From positions 1 through 64,000 of the forward strand of contig JBBRKQ010000006.1 in assembly GCA_038231815.1 (NCBI GenBank): DNA of 64,000 nucleotides, written 5' to 3'. The notes under the pieces were generated by a model, which did no database searches, had not been told where the DNA came from, and saw only the letters and a program-made list of their open reading frames with translations. Made by a program: the position numbers and the translations under genes. Of this stretch, positions 32,768-42,324 are shown in pieces. Within the stretch, counting starts at the first letter, position 1. Every line of letters starts with the position of its first letter. The stretch comes from CAILKP01 sp038231815. Its GTDB lineage: Bacteria; Planctomycetota; Phycisphaerae; Phycisphaerales; UBA1924.

Positions 32768-33280
32768 GTTGGGGGGAATCTGGCGAGCGCTCGGATTGGG
32801 GTTCCAGTTGTCGTGGGCCGCATCCTGCCGGGATTTACCCGGCGTGCCTCACTGCAGTGCTGTTGCGGCCTTCAAAAGTCGCCCGGCAGCCTCAAGTCGC
32901 TGTTCACCGCTGTATCTGCAGCAATCGAGCGATTTGTAAGGTTTAATGCCTGCAGTGCCCGGCAAGGATGTTACGCAGCACCTAGAGATATGCAGCGTCT
33001 GCATACTTATACGCGGCTGGCTGTCTTTTTCTGATGACTTCGTGCAACCAGCAAACGCGATCTCCGGATAACCATACATCTGATGGGGCCTCCGTCTCGC
33101 CCCCAACATCTGTTCGTGTGCATTTTGAATTTGTTTTTGAATGGCTCGGTTCTCGGGCGTTATCGCGTATCCGATCGGGGATCTGGTGGTGATCGAGTGG
33201 TTTTTTGCCTGTTTCGGTGTACATTGTTTCTGGTGATTTCGGGTGCCCGATCTCGCCACCCCCTTGTGAAAGGAAGTCAA
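32768..33280. other. Non-coding region before the dockerin-like gene
   Basis: These 513 bases hold no supported gene. A perfect ten-base palindrome CACTGCAGTG lies at 32850-32859 and a related CTGCAGTG at 32950-32957, so the transcript or DNA could pair over about 100 bases. The part closest to the gene has T-rich segments and ends with AAGGAAG, the Shine-Dalgarno site for the TTG start at 33281. The open frame upstream of that start is not protein-like. No promoter matched the consensus well. Confidence 0.5.
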
Positions 33281-34966
33281 TTGAAGAACTATGTCAAGCC
33301 AGTGCTGTTTTCCGCCGCAACCGTCGCCGTGATGGCAGGGGCAGCCATGTCGGTGATTAGCGTGCCGCGGCAGCCGTCAACGCCGGTGAACGGGGTTGAT
33401 ATTTCCATCTCGTCGATCGCGGCTTCGTACGGCGGCTCGGCGCCTTCTAAGAGCTTTACGGTGTTTTCGAACACCACCTCTGTGGGCGTGGGCGCTGATG
33501 AAGTTGCAATTGCCGTAACTACAACCTCGTGCAACGTGCAGCCGACTGAGAGTGCGCCGTACGCACTGGCTGATTGGTATGCACCCTTTGAGACTGGCGC
33601 ACCGGGCGGGGCCGATGGCACTTCCAAGCACCCTTACATTGTTACAAACATCTATCGCCTGAACACCGAGGGCCGGCTTGAGCAGCTTGCCGCATCATGG
33701 GTGAAACACGGCTGGTACGCCGCTTCCACATCACAGGGCATCACCGGGGCTGTTGGCAGCGCCACGGGTGCTGAACCTTGCGGCACCGGCGTGTGCCCCT
33801 CTGGCGCAGCGTTTAACAGCCAGCTTGGTTCAAATTGCGCGGATACGTACAACTCAGGTCACAATTCTGACCGCCAGTACCTCGGGCCGCGGTCAGAGGT
33901 TTCATCCCGCGGCACCGCGGTGGCTCCTGGCTTCAACATTCGTGGGTCGTACCTTGACGCAATGAACACGGGCAACGCAGCGGTGGCGCCAATGTTCGGC
34001 GACTCTCTTTCTTTGACACCCGCTACACACACAGATGCCCTGCGAACGTACGGCGGCACCGGTACCGGCCAGGCCAACAAGCTCGCGACCATCAAGAAAA
34101 CCGACGTCACCACGGCCGCACTGGGTCCGAACGGTCGGGTGTATATGGAAGCGTACTACGTGGTCAACGGTGATCAGAACAAGCTCAACAACGTTGCGTG
34201 GCGCGGCTTCACTTCCACGTACACCACAGGCTCGCTCACGGCAGCGAACCTCAACTTTGCCAGTCGGCACAACTTTGGTCCAGTCATGTTCCAATGGGGA
34301 GATCAGCAGCAGCAGGCCACGCCAACCGACGATGGTGCGGCGTACGTCTCCAGCCGCGTGGTGAACAACCCGGACGGTACCTTCCGCTACGAGTACAACG
34401 TTTACAACCTTGACCTTGACCGAGGGATTGAGGGCCTTGTCGTCGCGCTGCCCACCGCAGCCAACGCCACCGCGGTCAACTTCCGTCAGCCCCGCATCAT
34501 GGACCCGGGCTTTGATGCCCAAGCCTGGGTTGGCTCGGTATCCCCAGACGGCAACGCTGTGACCTATTCCGTGCCCGCAGTTGCTCCGAACACCATGAAC
34601 TGGAGCAAGCCAGCCACGCCGGGAACCCCGGCTAAGGCCAACTCGCTTCGTTGGGGCAACATGTACACGTTCTGGTTCACCAGCGACCTGCCCCCCCGCA
34701 CCAACGGTCAGATCAACATGATCCTAGGCGGAACTGGTACGGTTGCCGGCGGCCTGTTGGCTACTGCCTCGGTTCCGCGGGCAGTTGCCGATATTGAAAA
34801 TGGTGGCGACGGCATTGTTGATTCCAACGACTTCGTGGCCTTCATCAACGCGTTTATGGCCGGTGACCCCGCCGCGGACGTCATGGCTGGCGGTACTCCC
34901 GGCTCCGACGGCTCGGTCGATGGCAACGACTTCATCGGGTTCATCAACAGCTACATCCAAGGCTAA
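33281..34966 (+). CDS. Secreted protein with C-terminal dockerin-like calcium-loop repeats
   Basis: The 561-residue protein starts at a TTG six bases after GGA in AAAGGAAG and has a signal peptide (MKNYVKPVLFSAATVAVMAG). The body is a beta-rich secreted region of unknown family with several paired cysteines, aromatic repeats and EYNVYNLDLDRGIEGLVV. The last 60 residues are two calcium-loop repeats, NGGDGIVDSNDFVAFINAF and GSDGSVDGNDFIGFINSYI, the planctomycete dockerin-like C-terminus that is probably a sorting or attachment signal. The gene has its own terminator and sits alone. The function of the body is not known. Confidence 0.85.
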   Translation: MKNYVKPVLFSAATVAVMAGAAMSVISVPRQPSTPVNGVDISISSIAASYGGSAPSKSFTVFSNTTSVGVGADEVAIAVTTTSCNVQPTESAPYALADWYAPFETGAPGGADGTSKHPYIVTNIYRLNTEGRLEQLAASWVKHGWYAASTSQGITGAVGSATGAEPCGTGVCPSGAAFNSQLGSNCADTYNSGHNSDRQYLGPRSEVSSRGTAVAPGFNIRGSYLDAMNTGNAAVAPMFGDSLSLTPATHTDALRTYGGTGTGQANKLATIKKTDVTTAALGPNGRVYMEAYYVVNGDQNKLNNVAWRGFTSTYTTGSLTAANLNFASRHNFGPVMFQWGDQQQQATPTDDGAAYVSSRVVNNPDGTFRYEYNVYNLDLDRGIEGLVVALPTAANATAVNFRQPRIMDPGFDAQAWVGSVSPDGNAVTYSVPAVAPNTMNWSKPATPGTPAKANSLRWGNMYTFWFTSDLPPRTNGQINMILGGTGTVAGGLLATASVPRAVADIENGGDGIVDSNDFVAFINAFMAGDPAADVMAGGTPGSDGSVDGNDFIGFINSYIQG

Positions 34967-35013
34967 TTCATCCGCAGGCCAACAGCGGCCAGCAGTAACC
35001 TGAAATTTACGAG

Positions 35014-35045
35014 CGCCGCCGGCCAGAGTGCCGGCGGCGTTTTTT
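35014..35045 (+). terminator. Rho-independent terminator of the dockerin-like gene
   Basis: CGCCGCCGGC at 35014-35023 pairs with GCCGGCGGCG at 35030-35039 around a six-base loop, and six T residues follow. It lies 48 bases past the stop and is the strongest hairpin seen in the window. Confidence 0.92.
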
Positions 35046-35221
35046 ATGAAGTTCGTTCGGGTTCGGCCCCAAATCCAGACCCAGCCGCGTTACGCTTGCC
35101 GCTGACGAATTTTCGAAGCGACGCCTCGGTTGTACCGCTGCGGAACACGCCTCTGGTTTGGGCTTCCTTTTCCTGATCGAGCCGGGCAGTCGCTTCAGCC
35201 CGCACGATCCTGGGCCTTGCG

Positions 35222-37687
35222 TTGTCAACGTCCCCTGCCGTACTGCCACCCATCTCCCGCCGGGCTGATCGCCAGCGATGGTCGATCGTAACCTGCGGGC
35301 TCGTTGTTTTGGTATTTCTGGGTCTCTCCACGCTTGGCTTGGTACCGGGAGTCTCCGGGTTAGTCGGCCTCGCTGCCGCAGTGTTCTCACTGCTCGCCGG
35401 GGGAGGACTGGCTGCCGCCTATCTGGCATCTGGCGCGGGCCTAGGCCTGCTGGTAACTTGGCCGCTGCGCCGCAGCACGCTCGCCACTGGCCGCAGTCCG
35501 CGGCCAGTGCTTTTAGTTTGCATCGGCTGTGCCGCACAACTTTGGCTGGCACATATCGCTGGGTGGCTGGGGCTATTTGCCTTCGGGCCTCTCGCCGCTA
35601 TTGGCATTCTTGTGCCAGGCTGGGTTGCCCTGGCCTGGCGATTGATTGTGCTGGTACGCGGTCAGGAACGGGCGGCGGCACTTCACCCGCTGTGGATGCT
35701 GGCCGCCGCGCCGCTGGCAGTGGCACTGGTGGCGGCGGCAAGTCCGCCGGGCTGGCTGTGGGGCAGTGAGTTTGGCGGGTTTGATTCTCTTTCGTACCAC
35801 TTGCCGGTGGCTCTTGAGTGGGCATCAGCCGGTAAAGTCACGCCGCTGCTGCACAATGTCTATTCGTTCCTGCCATCGTACGTCGAAGCAGCATACACCC
35901 AAGTGCACGTGGCATTGGGTGGTGGCAAGCCGGCGGAAGGGGCAGACGGTTTGCGGACGGGACTGTTTGCCTTTGAGGGTGCCGGATTGATCGCCTGTCA
36001 GTATCTGTCAGTCGGATATCTTGTATTGGCAGCCGGTGCCACGGCGGGTGTGGTTGCACCACTGGCCCAAGAAACCGCGGGCGCCGCCAAGACGACGGCC
36101 GATGGGATGGTCGGAAAAATCGCAGGGGTAGCGGCGGGCGCTGTAGTGCTGTGCGTGCCATGGAGCGTGGTGGTTGGATCGCTCGCGTACAACGAAACGG
36201 CCGTGATGATGTGCCTTGCCGCCGCGATGCTGGCAGCGTTGGACCGCGGGCTGAGCGTACAGGCACGCGGCACACTGTGCGGCGTGCTGGTGGGTGTGGC
36301 CTGCGGCAGCAAGCCAACAGCAATGTTCTTGGCTGGGCCAGTCGTGGCACTGCTGCTGGCTGTGCGTGTACCGCGCCGAGATTGGCTGAAGCTGTCGATG
36401 TGGGGTGTGATCGCGGGCACGGTGGCCTTCCTCCCCCCACTGGTGCGAAACGCGATTGCCTCTCACGGGAACCCGATTTTCCCGGCTGCGACTGGGCTGT
36501 TTGGGCTGGGACACTGGACGGCAGAACAGGCCGCGGTCTTCGCGGCATCGCACAAAGAAAGTGCACCGCTGATGGAGCGGCTCGGCATGCTGCTGGGCAC
36601 GGTCTCAGGGGGCGATGGTCAGCCACGGGGTATGCTGCACCGGCAATTCTCAATTCTGTGGCCATTGGCAGCGGTGTGCGCCGTGCTTGCAATGCGGCAG
36701 CGTGCACTCCGCGGCGCTGTGCTGGCGCTGGTGGGCGGGGTGGCAGCGGCGATGGTGTGGTGGCTGGTGGCCTCGCACTGCCAGTCCCGGTTTTTAGTAC
36801 CACTCGTGCCAGTGTGCGGCGTGCTTGTTGGGCTGGGGCTCTTGGGCCTGACAGTCAGCCGCGTGGGCACCAAGGGTTCACCCGCGAGTGATGGTTCTCA
36901 AGAGCCCGATGACCGCACCTTGTGGAACATCCCGGCTCTCTCGCGGCTTGGCGGCCTAGTTATCCTGGCTGGAATTGGCTTGATGGGCACATTGTGCGTG
37001 ACAATGTTCCTGTCCGAACGCACGCAGGAAATAGCCCCCGGGCACAGCGTGGGCATGCCAAACGCCTGGCTGCTGCGGGGTGTTTCTGGCATGACCGGCG
37101 CAAGCGAGCAGGCCGAACTGCAGGCGTTAGATGCGGGGCTTTTGACCGAAACACCATCGCAAATAGGTGGTGAATCGCAGGCGAGCAATGATCCGGAAAC
37201 CCGCCGCGAGGACCTGGTCGCAACCCTAAACGTGCCGCAGTACGTCAACCTCTTGGTACCCGACGGGCAGAAGGTGTACCTGCTGGGAGACTCAACACCG
37301 CTGTACATGCCCGGCAAATTGGCTCGAGGCGAGCTGGTGTATCACGTGACCTGGGAACGCTCGCCACTGGGCGATCTAATCCGCTCTCTGGGCGATGACC
37401 CCGAGGCGTGGACCCGCCAGTTGCGAGCAAGTAATGTGAAATGGGTAGTGCTCAACCTCTCAGAACTTGCGAGATTGCAAGCCAGCGGATATTACGACAA
37501 GGCAATTACTCCCGAGCGCGTACGGCAGTGGCTCGAATTGTGGGCGGACCCGGTTCACGGCGGTCAGGGCTCAGCACAGATTCTGTTCAAGCTGCGAGCA
37601 CCACCAGCATCGCCCACCACACCTGCTAAAAAACCAGGAGCGCAGCAGGCCGGTAAGTCTTCGGCCGCCGCCGGGGGGCGGCTGTGA
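35222..37687 (+). CDS. Polytopic membrane protein, GT-C glycosyltransferase-like
   Basis: The 821-residue protein starts at TTG 35222 and has about twelve to fourteen membrane spans. The loop after the fourth span has FGGFDSLSYHLPVALEWASAGKV, like the first-loop acidic region of GT-C enzymes such as ArnT and mannosyltransferases. A soluble C-terminal part with YVNLLVPDGQKVYLLGDST and KWVVLNLSELARL resembles the C-terminal domain of such proteins. It would move a sugar from a lipid carrier on the outside of the membrane, but the substrate is not predictable. Its stop overlaps the GTG of the next gene, so the two membrane proteins likely work together. Confidence 0.7.
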   Translation: MSTSPAVLPPISRRADRQRWSIVTCGLVVLVFLGLSTLGLVPGVSGLVGLAAAVFSLLAGGGLAAAYLASGAGLGLLVTWPLRRSTLATGRSPRPVLLVCIGCAAQLWLAHIAGWLGLFAFGPLAAIGILVPGWVALAWRLIVLVRGQERAAALHPLWMLAAAPLAVALVAAASPPGWLWGSEFGGFDSLSYHLPVALEWASAGKVTPLLHNVYSFLPSYVEAAYTQVHVALGGGKPAEGADGLRTGLFAFEGAGLIACQYLSVGYLVLAAGATAGVVAPLAQETAGAAKTTADGMVGKIAGVAAGAVVLCVPWSVVVGSLAYNETAVMMCLAAAMLAALDRGLSVQARGTLCGVLVGVACGSKPTAMFLAGPVVALLLAVRVPRRDWLKLSMWGVIAGTVAFLPPLVRNAIASHGNPIFPAATGLFGLGHWTAEQAAVFAASHKESAPLMERLGMLLGTVSGGDGQPRGMLHRQFSILWPLAAVCAVLAMRQRALRGAVLALVGGVAAAMVWWLVASHCQSRFLVPLVPVCGVLVGLGLLGLTVSRVGTKGSPASDGSQEPDDRTLWNIPALSRLGGLVILAGIGLMGTLCVTMFLSERTQEIAPGHSVGMPNAWLLRGVSGMTGASEQAELQALDAGLLTETPSQIGGESQASNDPETRREDLVATLNVPQYVNLLVPDGQKVYLLGDSTPLYMPGKLARGELVYHVTWERSPLGDLIRSLGDDPEAWTRQLRASNVKWVVLNLSELARLQASGYYDKAITPERVRQWLELWADPVHGGQGSAQILFKLRAPPASPTTPAKKPGAQQAGKSSAAAGGRL

Positions 37688-38760
37688 TTGAACTCAAACC
37701 CTCCGGATTGGTCACACCAGTCAGCAATGACGCGACATTCGATCCGCCGGTTCCCGCACGTTCCGCGGCAAGTTCGGCGCTCCGGATTGGCTTGCAGTTG
37801 GGCGGCTTTGCGCTCTCACTGGGTGCGCTGTACTGGTGTTTTCGTACCGCCACCAGTGACCCGAAGCTTCAAGAAAACTGGCCAAAGCTACTGCAGTTGC
37901 CCTGGTGGCTGATGGTGGCGCTGCCGCTGGTCTCGGCCGTAACAGTCGTGCTGAGCGGACTGGTATTTGCAACTGTGATTTCTCCGGTGCGGAAACTATC
38001 TAAGCTCGATTTAGTCAGCGTCAACGGCGTGTGCACGCTGCTGGGATACTTTCCGTTCAAGCTCAGCCTGTTCTTCCGCGTGTTCTGGCACAACCGCAAA
38101 GATCGAATCGACCTGCTCACCATCGGCGGCTGGTTCGGTGCAGTGGCAGCGGTAATTCTCGCATCGCTTGCCGCGGCGGTTGTGGCGGCCCTGGCGGCGG
38201 CACACCGGCCACTGCTGTTTGTCTCGATCGCCGCGGTGGCATTGGTGGTCTTTGGCGGGATGTTGCTTCCCGCCGCTGGCCTCGCAAGGGCCATGTCTGG
38301 CTGGCTGCGGGCCAAACTTTCACCAGCGCTCGGCGACAAGCTCTTGAAGCTGACTACCGGACTGGACATGCTGCGCGACCGGCGAATGCTGCTGACGGCC
38401 ATGGGGCTGCGCGGGCTGGACCTTGCGGCACAAGCGGTGCGGTTTATTCTGGCCTCACAGGCCGCCGCAATGGCGGGCCTGCTTGATGTGCCGCTGGAGC
38501 CATCCCAGGCGGCCATCGCCGGGAGCTTGTACTTCCTGCTGCAGGTGCTGGCGCCGGCTGGCGTTGCGGGGGTTCGTGAAGCCTTGACTGTGGCGGTGCT
38601 CAGCACAATCTCTGGTGGGCTGCGGGCAGAGCAGATCACTGCTGTGGTGCTGGTGGTTTCGGCTTCGGAGCTCGTCGGCAACGTCCTAGTAGGTGTTCCG
38701 GCAGCGCTGCGCCTGTGGTGGAGGGCGGGGAAGCTACCCGCGCCGATTACGGCGAACTAG
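37684..38760 (+). CDS. UPF0104/flippase-like membrane protein (LPG_synthase_TM type)
   Basis: The 358-residue protein has about eight membrane spans and the pattern of the lysylphosphatidylglycerol-synthase transmembrane / UPF0104 family. It shows GYFPFKLSLFFRVFWHN in the region where relatives have a (G)xxxPGRxGE-like loop, and QVLAPAGVAGVREALTV near the end. The start is a GTG overlapping the stop of the GT-C-like gene. Members have been proposed to move lipid-linked molecules across the membrane, so an operon of transferase plus transporter makes sense. The assignment is from general pattern only. Confidence 0.65.
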   Translation: MIELKPSGLVTPVSNDATFDPPVPARSAASSALRIGLQLGGFALSLGALYWCFRTATSDPKLQENWPKLLQLPWWLMVALPLVSAVTVVLSGLVFATVISPVRKLSKLDLVSVNGVCTLLGYFPFKLSLFFRVFWHNRKDRIDLLTIGGWFGAVAAVILASLAAAVVAALAAAHRPLLFVSIAAVALVVFGGMLLPAAGLARAMSGWLRAKLSPALGDKLLKLTTGLDMLRDRRMLLTAMGLRGLDLAAQAVRFILASQAAAMAGLLDVPLEPSQAAIAGSLYFLLQVLAPAGVAGVREALTVAVLSTISGGLRAEQITAVVLVVSASELVGNVLVGVPAALRLWWRAGKLPAPITAN

Positions 38761-38796
38761 GCTCCGCCCCAGACAGAACGGCTGGCGCAAAACAAA

Positions 38797-38813
38797 CCCC
38801 GCAATGAGCGGGG
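38797..38813 (-). terminator. Terminator of trxA
   Basis: CCCCGC at 38797-38802 and GCGGGG at 38808-38813 form a six-base-pair stem with a five-base loop. On the minus strand it is followed by TTTGTTTTG, a good T-tract, which fits termination of trxA 53 bases after its stop. On the plus strand the T-tract is missing. Confidence 0.75.
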
Positions 38814-38865
38814 GTTGGCTTTGCATATTCATTTGCGAACTAGGAACATTGCCCCGATTTGGGCG

Positions 38866-39198
38866 TTACTTGATGGCGTTCTGAATCGCCGCGGCGATTG
38901 CGTCCTCAGGCTGCGCACCCTGAAGCCGGCCGACGATTTTGCCACCCTTAAAGATGATCATGGTTGGGATAGCCATGATGCCCAACGTGCCAGCCTGCTC
39001 GCTGTGCTTGTCGATATCGAGCTTGCCGATCTTGGCCTGCCCAACAAAGCGGTCAGCCAGTTTCTCGATGGTGGGCCCTAGTTTGACGCAGGGGCCGCAC
39101 CAGGGGGCCCAGAAGTCAACCAGTACTGGCTTGTCGCTATTGAGCACTTCGGTCTGGAAGTTCGCGTCGGTCAGTTCAACAACATTTGCGTTTGCCAT
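38866..39198 (-). CDS. trxA: Thioredoxin
   Basis: Standard 110-residue cytoplasmic thioredoxin that reduces protein disulfides. The active site FWAPWCGPC has its cysteines at residues 34 and 37, and the cis-proline lies in IMAIPTMIIF near residue 76. There is no signal peptide. AAAGGA lies about eight bases upstream of the ATG. The gene is monocistronic, with a terminator, and diverges from the LOG-family gene. Confidence 0.96.
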   Translation of the reverse strand: MANANVVELTDANFQTEVLNSDKPVLVDFWAPWCGPCVKLGPTIEKLADRFVGQAKIGKLDIDKHSEQAGTLGIMAIPTMIIFKGGKIVGRLQGAQPEDAIAAAIQNAIK

Positions 39199-39344
39199 GG
39201 TTTAATCCTTTCGATTCCCGTCTAACTATCCTACGCCCGACTGCGGTCGCCGGTTCGTTCGGTTGTTTCGGCTGCCAGAATCAACCTGGCCAGCTTCACG
39301 GTCCAAGTTCGTGAGTGACAGCATACGCGGTATCCTGTCGGCCC

Positions 39345-40190
39345 ATGGAAGGAAATAGCAAGAACCAAGCACTGACCCCGACCGAGAAAGCTGAAATCAA
39401 GGGAGACCCACTGCCGCCACCGGCCAAGGGCGAACCATGGGGCAAGGCCGCGCTGCATCCGGCGGAAGAACTCTTTCTTGAAGGTCCCCGCTCACGCCTA
39501 GAAGAGTTTGTCCGTGTCCTTCGCGTCGGGATCGAGTTCATTCACGGCTTTCGCTCGCTGCACTTCGTCGGCCCGTGCGTGACGGTGTTTGGCTCGGCCC
39601 GGTTTGGCGAGGAGCATGTGTACTACAAACTGGCCAGGGCGACCGGTGCTGCGATTGCCCGGCGAGGCTTCACCGTGATGACTGGCGGCGGCCCCGGCAT
39701 CATGGAGGCGGCCAATCGCGGGGCCAAGGATGTCGCTGGCAAGTCCATCGGTTGCAATATCGAGCTCCCACAGGAGCAGGCCGCCAACCCCTATGTAGAC
39801 AGGTTCGTAGAGTTTCGGTACTTCTTCATCCGCAAGGTGATGCTCGTGAAGTACTCCTACGGGTTTGTAATCCTGCCGGGCGGGTTTGGCACGCTTGATG
39901 AAATGTTCGAAGTGCTGACGCTGATCCAGACCGGCAAGGTCAAGAACTTCCCAGTCGTGCTGATGGGCACCGCGTACTGGCGGCCGCTCTTGGAATTTGT
40001 GCGCGACACAATGACCAAAGGCGGCACGATTGCCGCCACGGACTTTGATCTGATTTTCGTGACCGATGACCCAGAACTTGCCGCAGCGCACGTTGAAAAG
40101 GGTGCTACGACGGGAAGTTTCGGGCTCCGCCGTCGGGCTGCGGATGCCAAGCCTCGGACATTCTGGCTGTTCGGCGAGCGCGGGCTATGA
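39345..40190 (+). CDS. LOG-family (TIGR00730) Rossmann-fold protein
   Basis: The 281-residue cytoplasmic protein has the lysine-decarboxylase-like fold of the LOG family. GGGPGIMEAANRGA near residue 113 and LPGGFGTLDEMFE near 178 are the nucleotide-binding motifs. Members cleave cytokinin-like or other nucleoside 5'-monophosphates to release ribose 5-phosphate. The bacterial role is often unclear. The N-terminal extension of about 40 residues is charged and variable. The ATG at 39345 is chosen over 39315 because it is followed by a sensible N-terminus and leaves room for the divergent trxA promoter. Confidence 0.88.
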   Translation: MEGNSKNQALTPTEKAEIKGDPLPPPAKGEPWGKAALHPAEELFLEGPRSRLEEFVRVLRVGIEFIHGFRSLHFVGPCVTVFGSARFGEEHVYYKLARATGAAIARRGFTVMTGGGPGIMEAANRGAKDVAGKSIGCNIELPQEQAANPYVDRFVEFRYFFIRKVMLVKYSYGFVILPGGFGTLDEMFEVLTLIQTGKVKNFPVVLMGTAYWRPLLEFVRDTMTKGGTIAATDFDLIFVTDDPELAAAHVEKGATTGSFGLRRRAADAKPRTFWLFGERGL

Positions 40191-40234
40191 AAAGGCCTGA
40201 GCTACCAAACGGCAGGCCGAAGCGCGGACAGGCG

Positions 40235-41341
40235 TTACTTGCCTTCCTTGGCCTTGCGCTCCTTTTCAAGCCGTTCCTTTTCTAAGCGTTCCTTCTCCAG
40301 CCGCTCTTTCTCCAAGCGCTCCTTCTCCTTGGCCTTTGCCTCTTTCTCGGCATCAGTCTCCTTTGAGGGATCTTTCTTGGCATCACCACCTGGAGCATTC
40401 GGGTCCGACGGCTTGGCCGGTGACTTTCCATCTGGACCGGGAGTGCCGGGCGCTAGTGAGCCCGGACGAATCGGAGCCTTGGCTGCCGGTGCCCCTTCGC
40501 CCTTGGGGTTGCCGGTATCAATATCCTGATCGCGGAGGTGACGCACCATGTCGCGGCTGAACTTGCCCATGCGGCCGCGCTGCTCCGGCGAGCTCACCTT
40601 CTGACCGCGATCCTGAATCAGTTTCATCAGCGGCCCGGTGTTGGCTGATGACATCGGCCCGGGCTCAGGTGCTCGCTCAACATCGCGCTTTGCCTGCTTG
40701 CGGGCATCGGCAATTCGCTCGGAATCAGGCTTGTCACGGGTTATGCCAGCGGTGTCTTCCATCAGTTTGCTGAACTCGAGAAACGCTGTATCCAGGTACG
40801 CTTCACGGTCCTTTACTGGAATCTCTTTGTACTGCACGGCGTAGTCGTCCCACAGGTCTACGGTGAGCTTTTCCATGTTTTCACGGGCCTGCTCAAGCGC
40901 CGTGCGTGACAGGCCCGCCGCGAAGGCCGCGAGCACGGCAGAGTCACCGCCGTCCATGATCTTAAATCGCTCGATGAGTTGCTTCATCAACCGAACGCGG
41001 TCATTGAGCGGGAGCTTGTTGAAGTCCGCAGTCAGCAGGGTGTAGTCAAGCACATCGTCAAGATCATCCATCAGGTAGTTAGGAGCATGCCTGGGGCGTA
41101 GTGCAAGAAACGCCCCGATTGCCACACACAGCAGCAGCACCACCAGCGACACCTTCGCCCCGCGCCGGAAACCGGGGCGCTGCCAGTTGTCCTTCCACCC
41201 GTCAACAACCTTATCGCCAAGGCGGTTGATGCGAGTACGAAGAGATGGCCCACGTCGCCGGCCAGAAATCAGCGGACCAAAGTCCTCCGGCCGGATGAGG
41301 CCGCCAGAGGGCATGTTCATGGGAGTGGATTCAGTGTCCAT
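40235..41341 (-). CDS. Hypothetical membrane protein with KERLE repeats
   Basis: The 368-residue protein has one membrane span near residue 65 (VSLVVLLLCVAIGAFLAL), a helical domain of about 170 residues with NKLPLNDRVRLMKQLIERF, and a low-complexity tail rich in P, K and E. The tail ends with four copies of KERLE encoded by a 15-base array at 40256-40324. No family is recognised. The topology suggests a small cytoplasmic head of 60 residues and an external helical domain. The neighbours offer no clue. Confidence 0.65.
   Translation of the reverse strand: MDTESTPMNMPSGGLIRPEDFGPLISGRRRGPSLRTRINRLGDKVVDGWKDNWQRPGFRRGAKVSLVVLLLCVAIGAFLALRPRHAPNYLMDDLDDVLDYTLLTADFNKLPLNDRVRLMKQLIERFKIMDGGDSAVLAAFAAGLSRTALEQARENMEKLTVDLWDDYAVQYKEIPVKDREAYLDTAFLEFSKLMEDTAGITRDKPDSERIADARKQAKRDVERAPEPGPMSSANTGPLMKLIQDRGQKVSSPEQRGRMGKFSRDMVRHLRDQDIDTGNPKGEGAPAAKAPIRPGSLAPGTPGPDGKSPAKPSDPNAPGGDAKKDPSKETDAEKEAKAKEKERLEKERLEKERLEKERLEKERKAKEGK
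40256..40324 (-). repeat. 15-base tandem repeat encoding KERLE units
   Basis: About four and a half degenerate 15-base units are read on the minus strand as KERLE. The codons differ at third positions between copies, so the array is older or under selection for the protein sequence. It would form a charged single helix. Confidence 0.85.
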
Positions 41342-41489
41342 TGTCGTGTCGCTTTGGGAGTCTTAGGTTCGGGTGGACGTAAACAATACTGGGGCCGTTT
41401 TAACTCAAGATACCAGATTACCCTTTGATATCGACCGTTTCAGCACCTGCAACAATTGCGCTTCGATGCGGCCTTTGCTGCAACGGCAA

Positions 41490-42140
41490 TCAGGGTGGCG
41501 CAAGCGGAGGCTGCGTGACACCGGTGGCCGGGTCAACCAAAAGCCACTCTACATGGCCGTCGCTGTATAGGGCGTTCTGGTTGTACTGCGCGCCGCCTTT
41601 GTGCCAAGGCTTAGAGTCAGCCAAGAGCGGAAAATCATACTTGGTTTCGTAGTAACGCGAAACTGTGCGCTGCGGGAACCGGTCACGCGGGTTGAACAAC
41701 TCGCGGGCGATCATCAGCACGCCGGCCCAATACTCGTAACTGATTCCGACGCTGCGGCCAGCATCCTGATCAATATCCGAAGGGCAGAAGTACGGGTCAA
41801 CCGGAGTGTACTTCGATTCCGGATCATCAGGGTTCTGCCGCTTGGGCACAGGAGCATCCAAATAGGCCGTCAGCACATCAAGCATCGATGAATCATTTGA
41901 GTTCGGAAAAGTTGACGAATAAAAAGGCAGCACCCGAGGCAGCAGATCTTTGTAGTCCCGCTTGTATCCCTCAAAGGCAGGGCCGAACGATCGCAAGTTG
42001 GCCAGACACTTAACCCGCTGCGCCGTCTGGCGAACTTTGCCCAGCGAGGGCAGCAAAATGCCTGCGAGCATGCTGATGATGGTGATGACCACCAGAAGTT
42101 CAATGAGTGTAAAGCCGGGCTTGTGGGGCCGTGGAACCAT
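41490..42140 (-). CDS. Type II secretion/pilus-like pseudopilin, planctomycete type
   Basis: The protein starts MVPRPHKPGFTLIELLV, with the prepilin peptidase cleavage site G|FTLIE and a hydrophobic helix behind it. The first 15 residues of the mature form end in VVITIISMLAGILLPSLG. The C-terminal part has PYFCPSD and then the conserved YSDGHVEW. This is the hallmark of the large planctomycete family of DUF1559-like prepilin proteins. It should be processed by a prepilin peptidase and exposed on the cell surface. The 216 residues from the ATG at 42140 fit better than the open frame to 42350. No other pilus genes are nearby. Confidence 0.88.
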   Translation of the reverse strand: MVPRPHKPGFTLIELLVVITIISMLAGILLPSLGKVRQTAQRVKCLANLRSFGPAFEGYKRDYKDLLPRVLPFYSSTFPNSNDSSMLDVLTAYLDAPVPKRQNPDDPESKYTPVDPYFCPSDIDQDAGRSVGISYEYWAGVLMIARELFNPRDRFPQRTVSRYYETKYDFPLLADSKPWHKGGAQYNQNALYSDGHVEWLLVDPATGVTQPPLAPP

Positions 42141-42324
42141 GATGCCAGAGTTTATGGGAACCCCGGGTCCAGCGTTGCGTGAATATGCCTGAGTGTTTGA
42201 AAGTTTTGAAGTGAGCCCGCGCGGCGGAGCGCGATCGGGCAAAATGACAGCTTCGAGCGCTGCCAAACGCCATTTCTGTACCCACCCCGCAGGCCGACAG
42301 CCGCCGGGAAACGTATAAATACCC

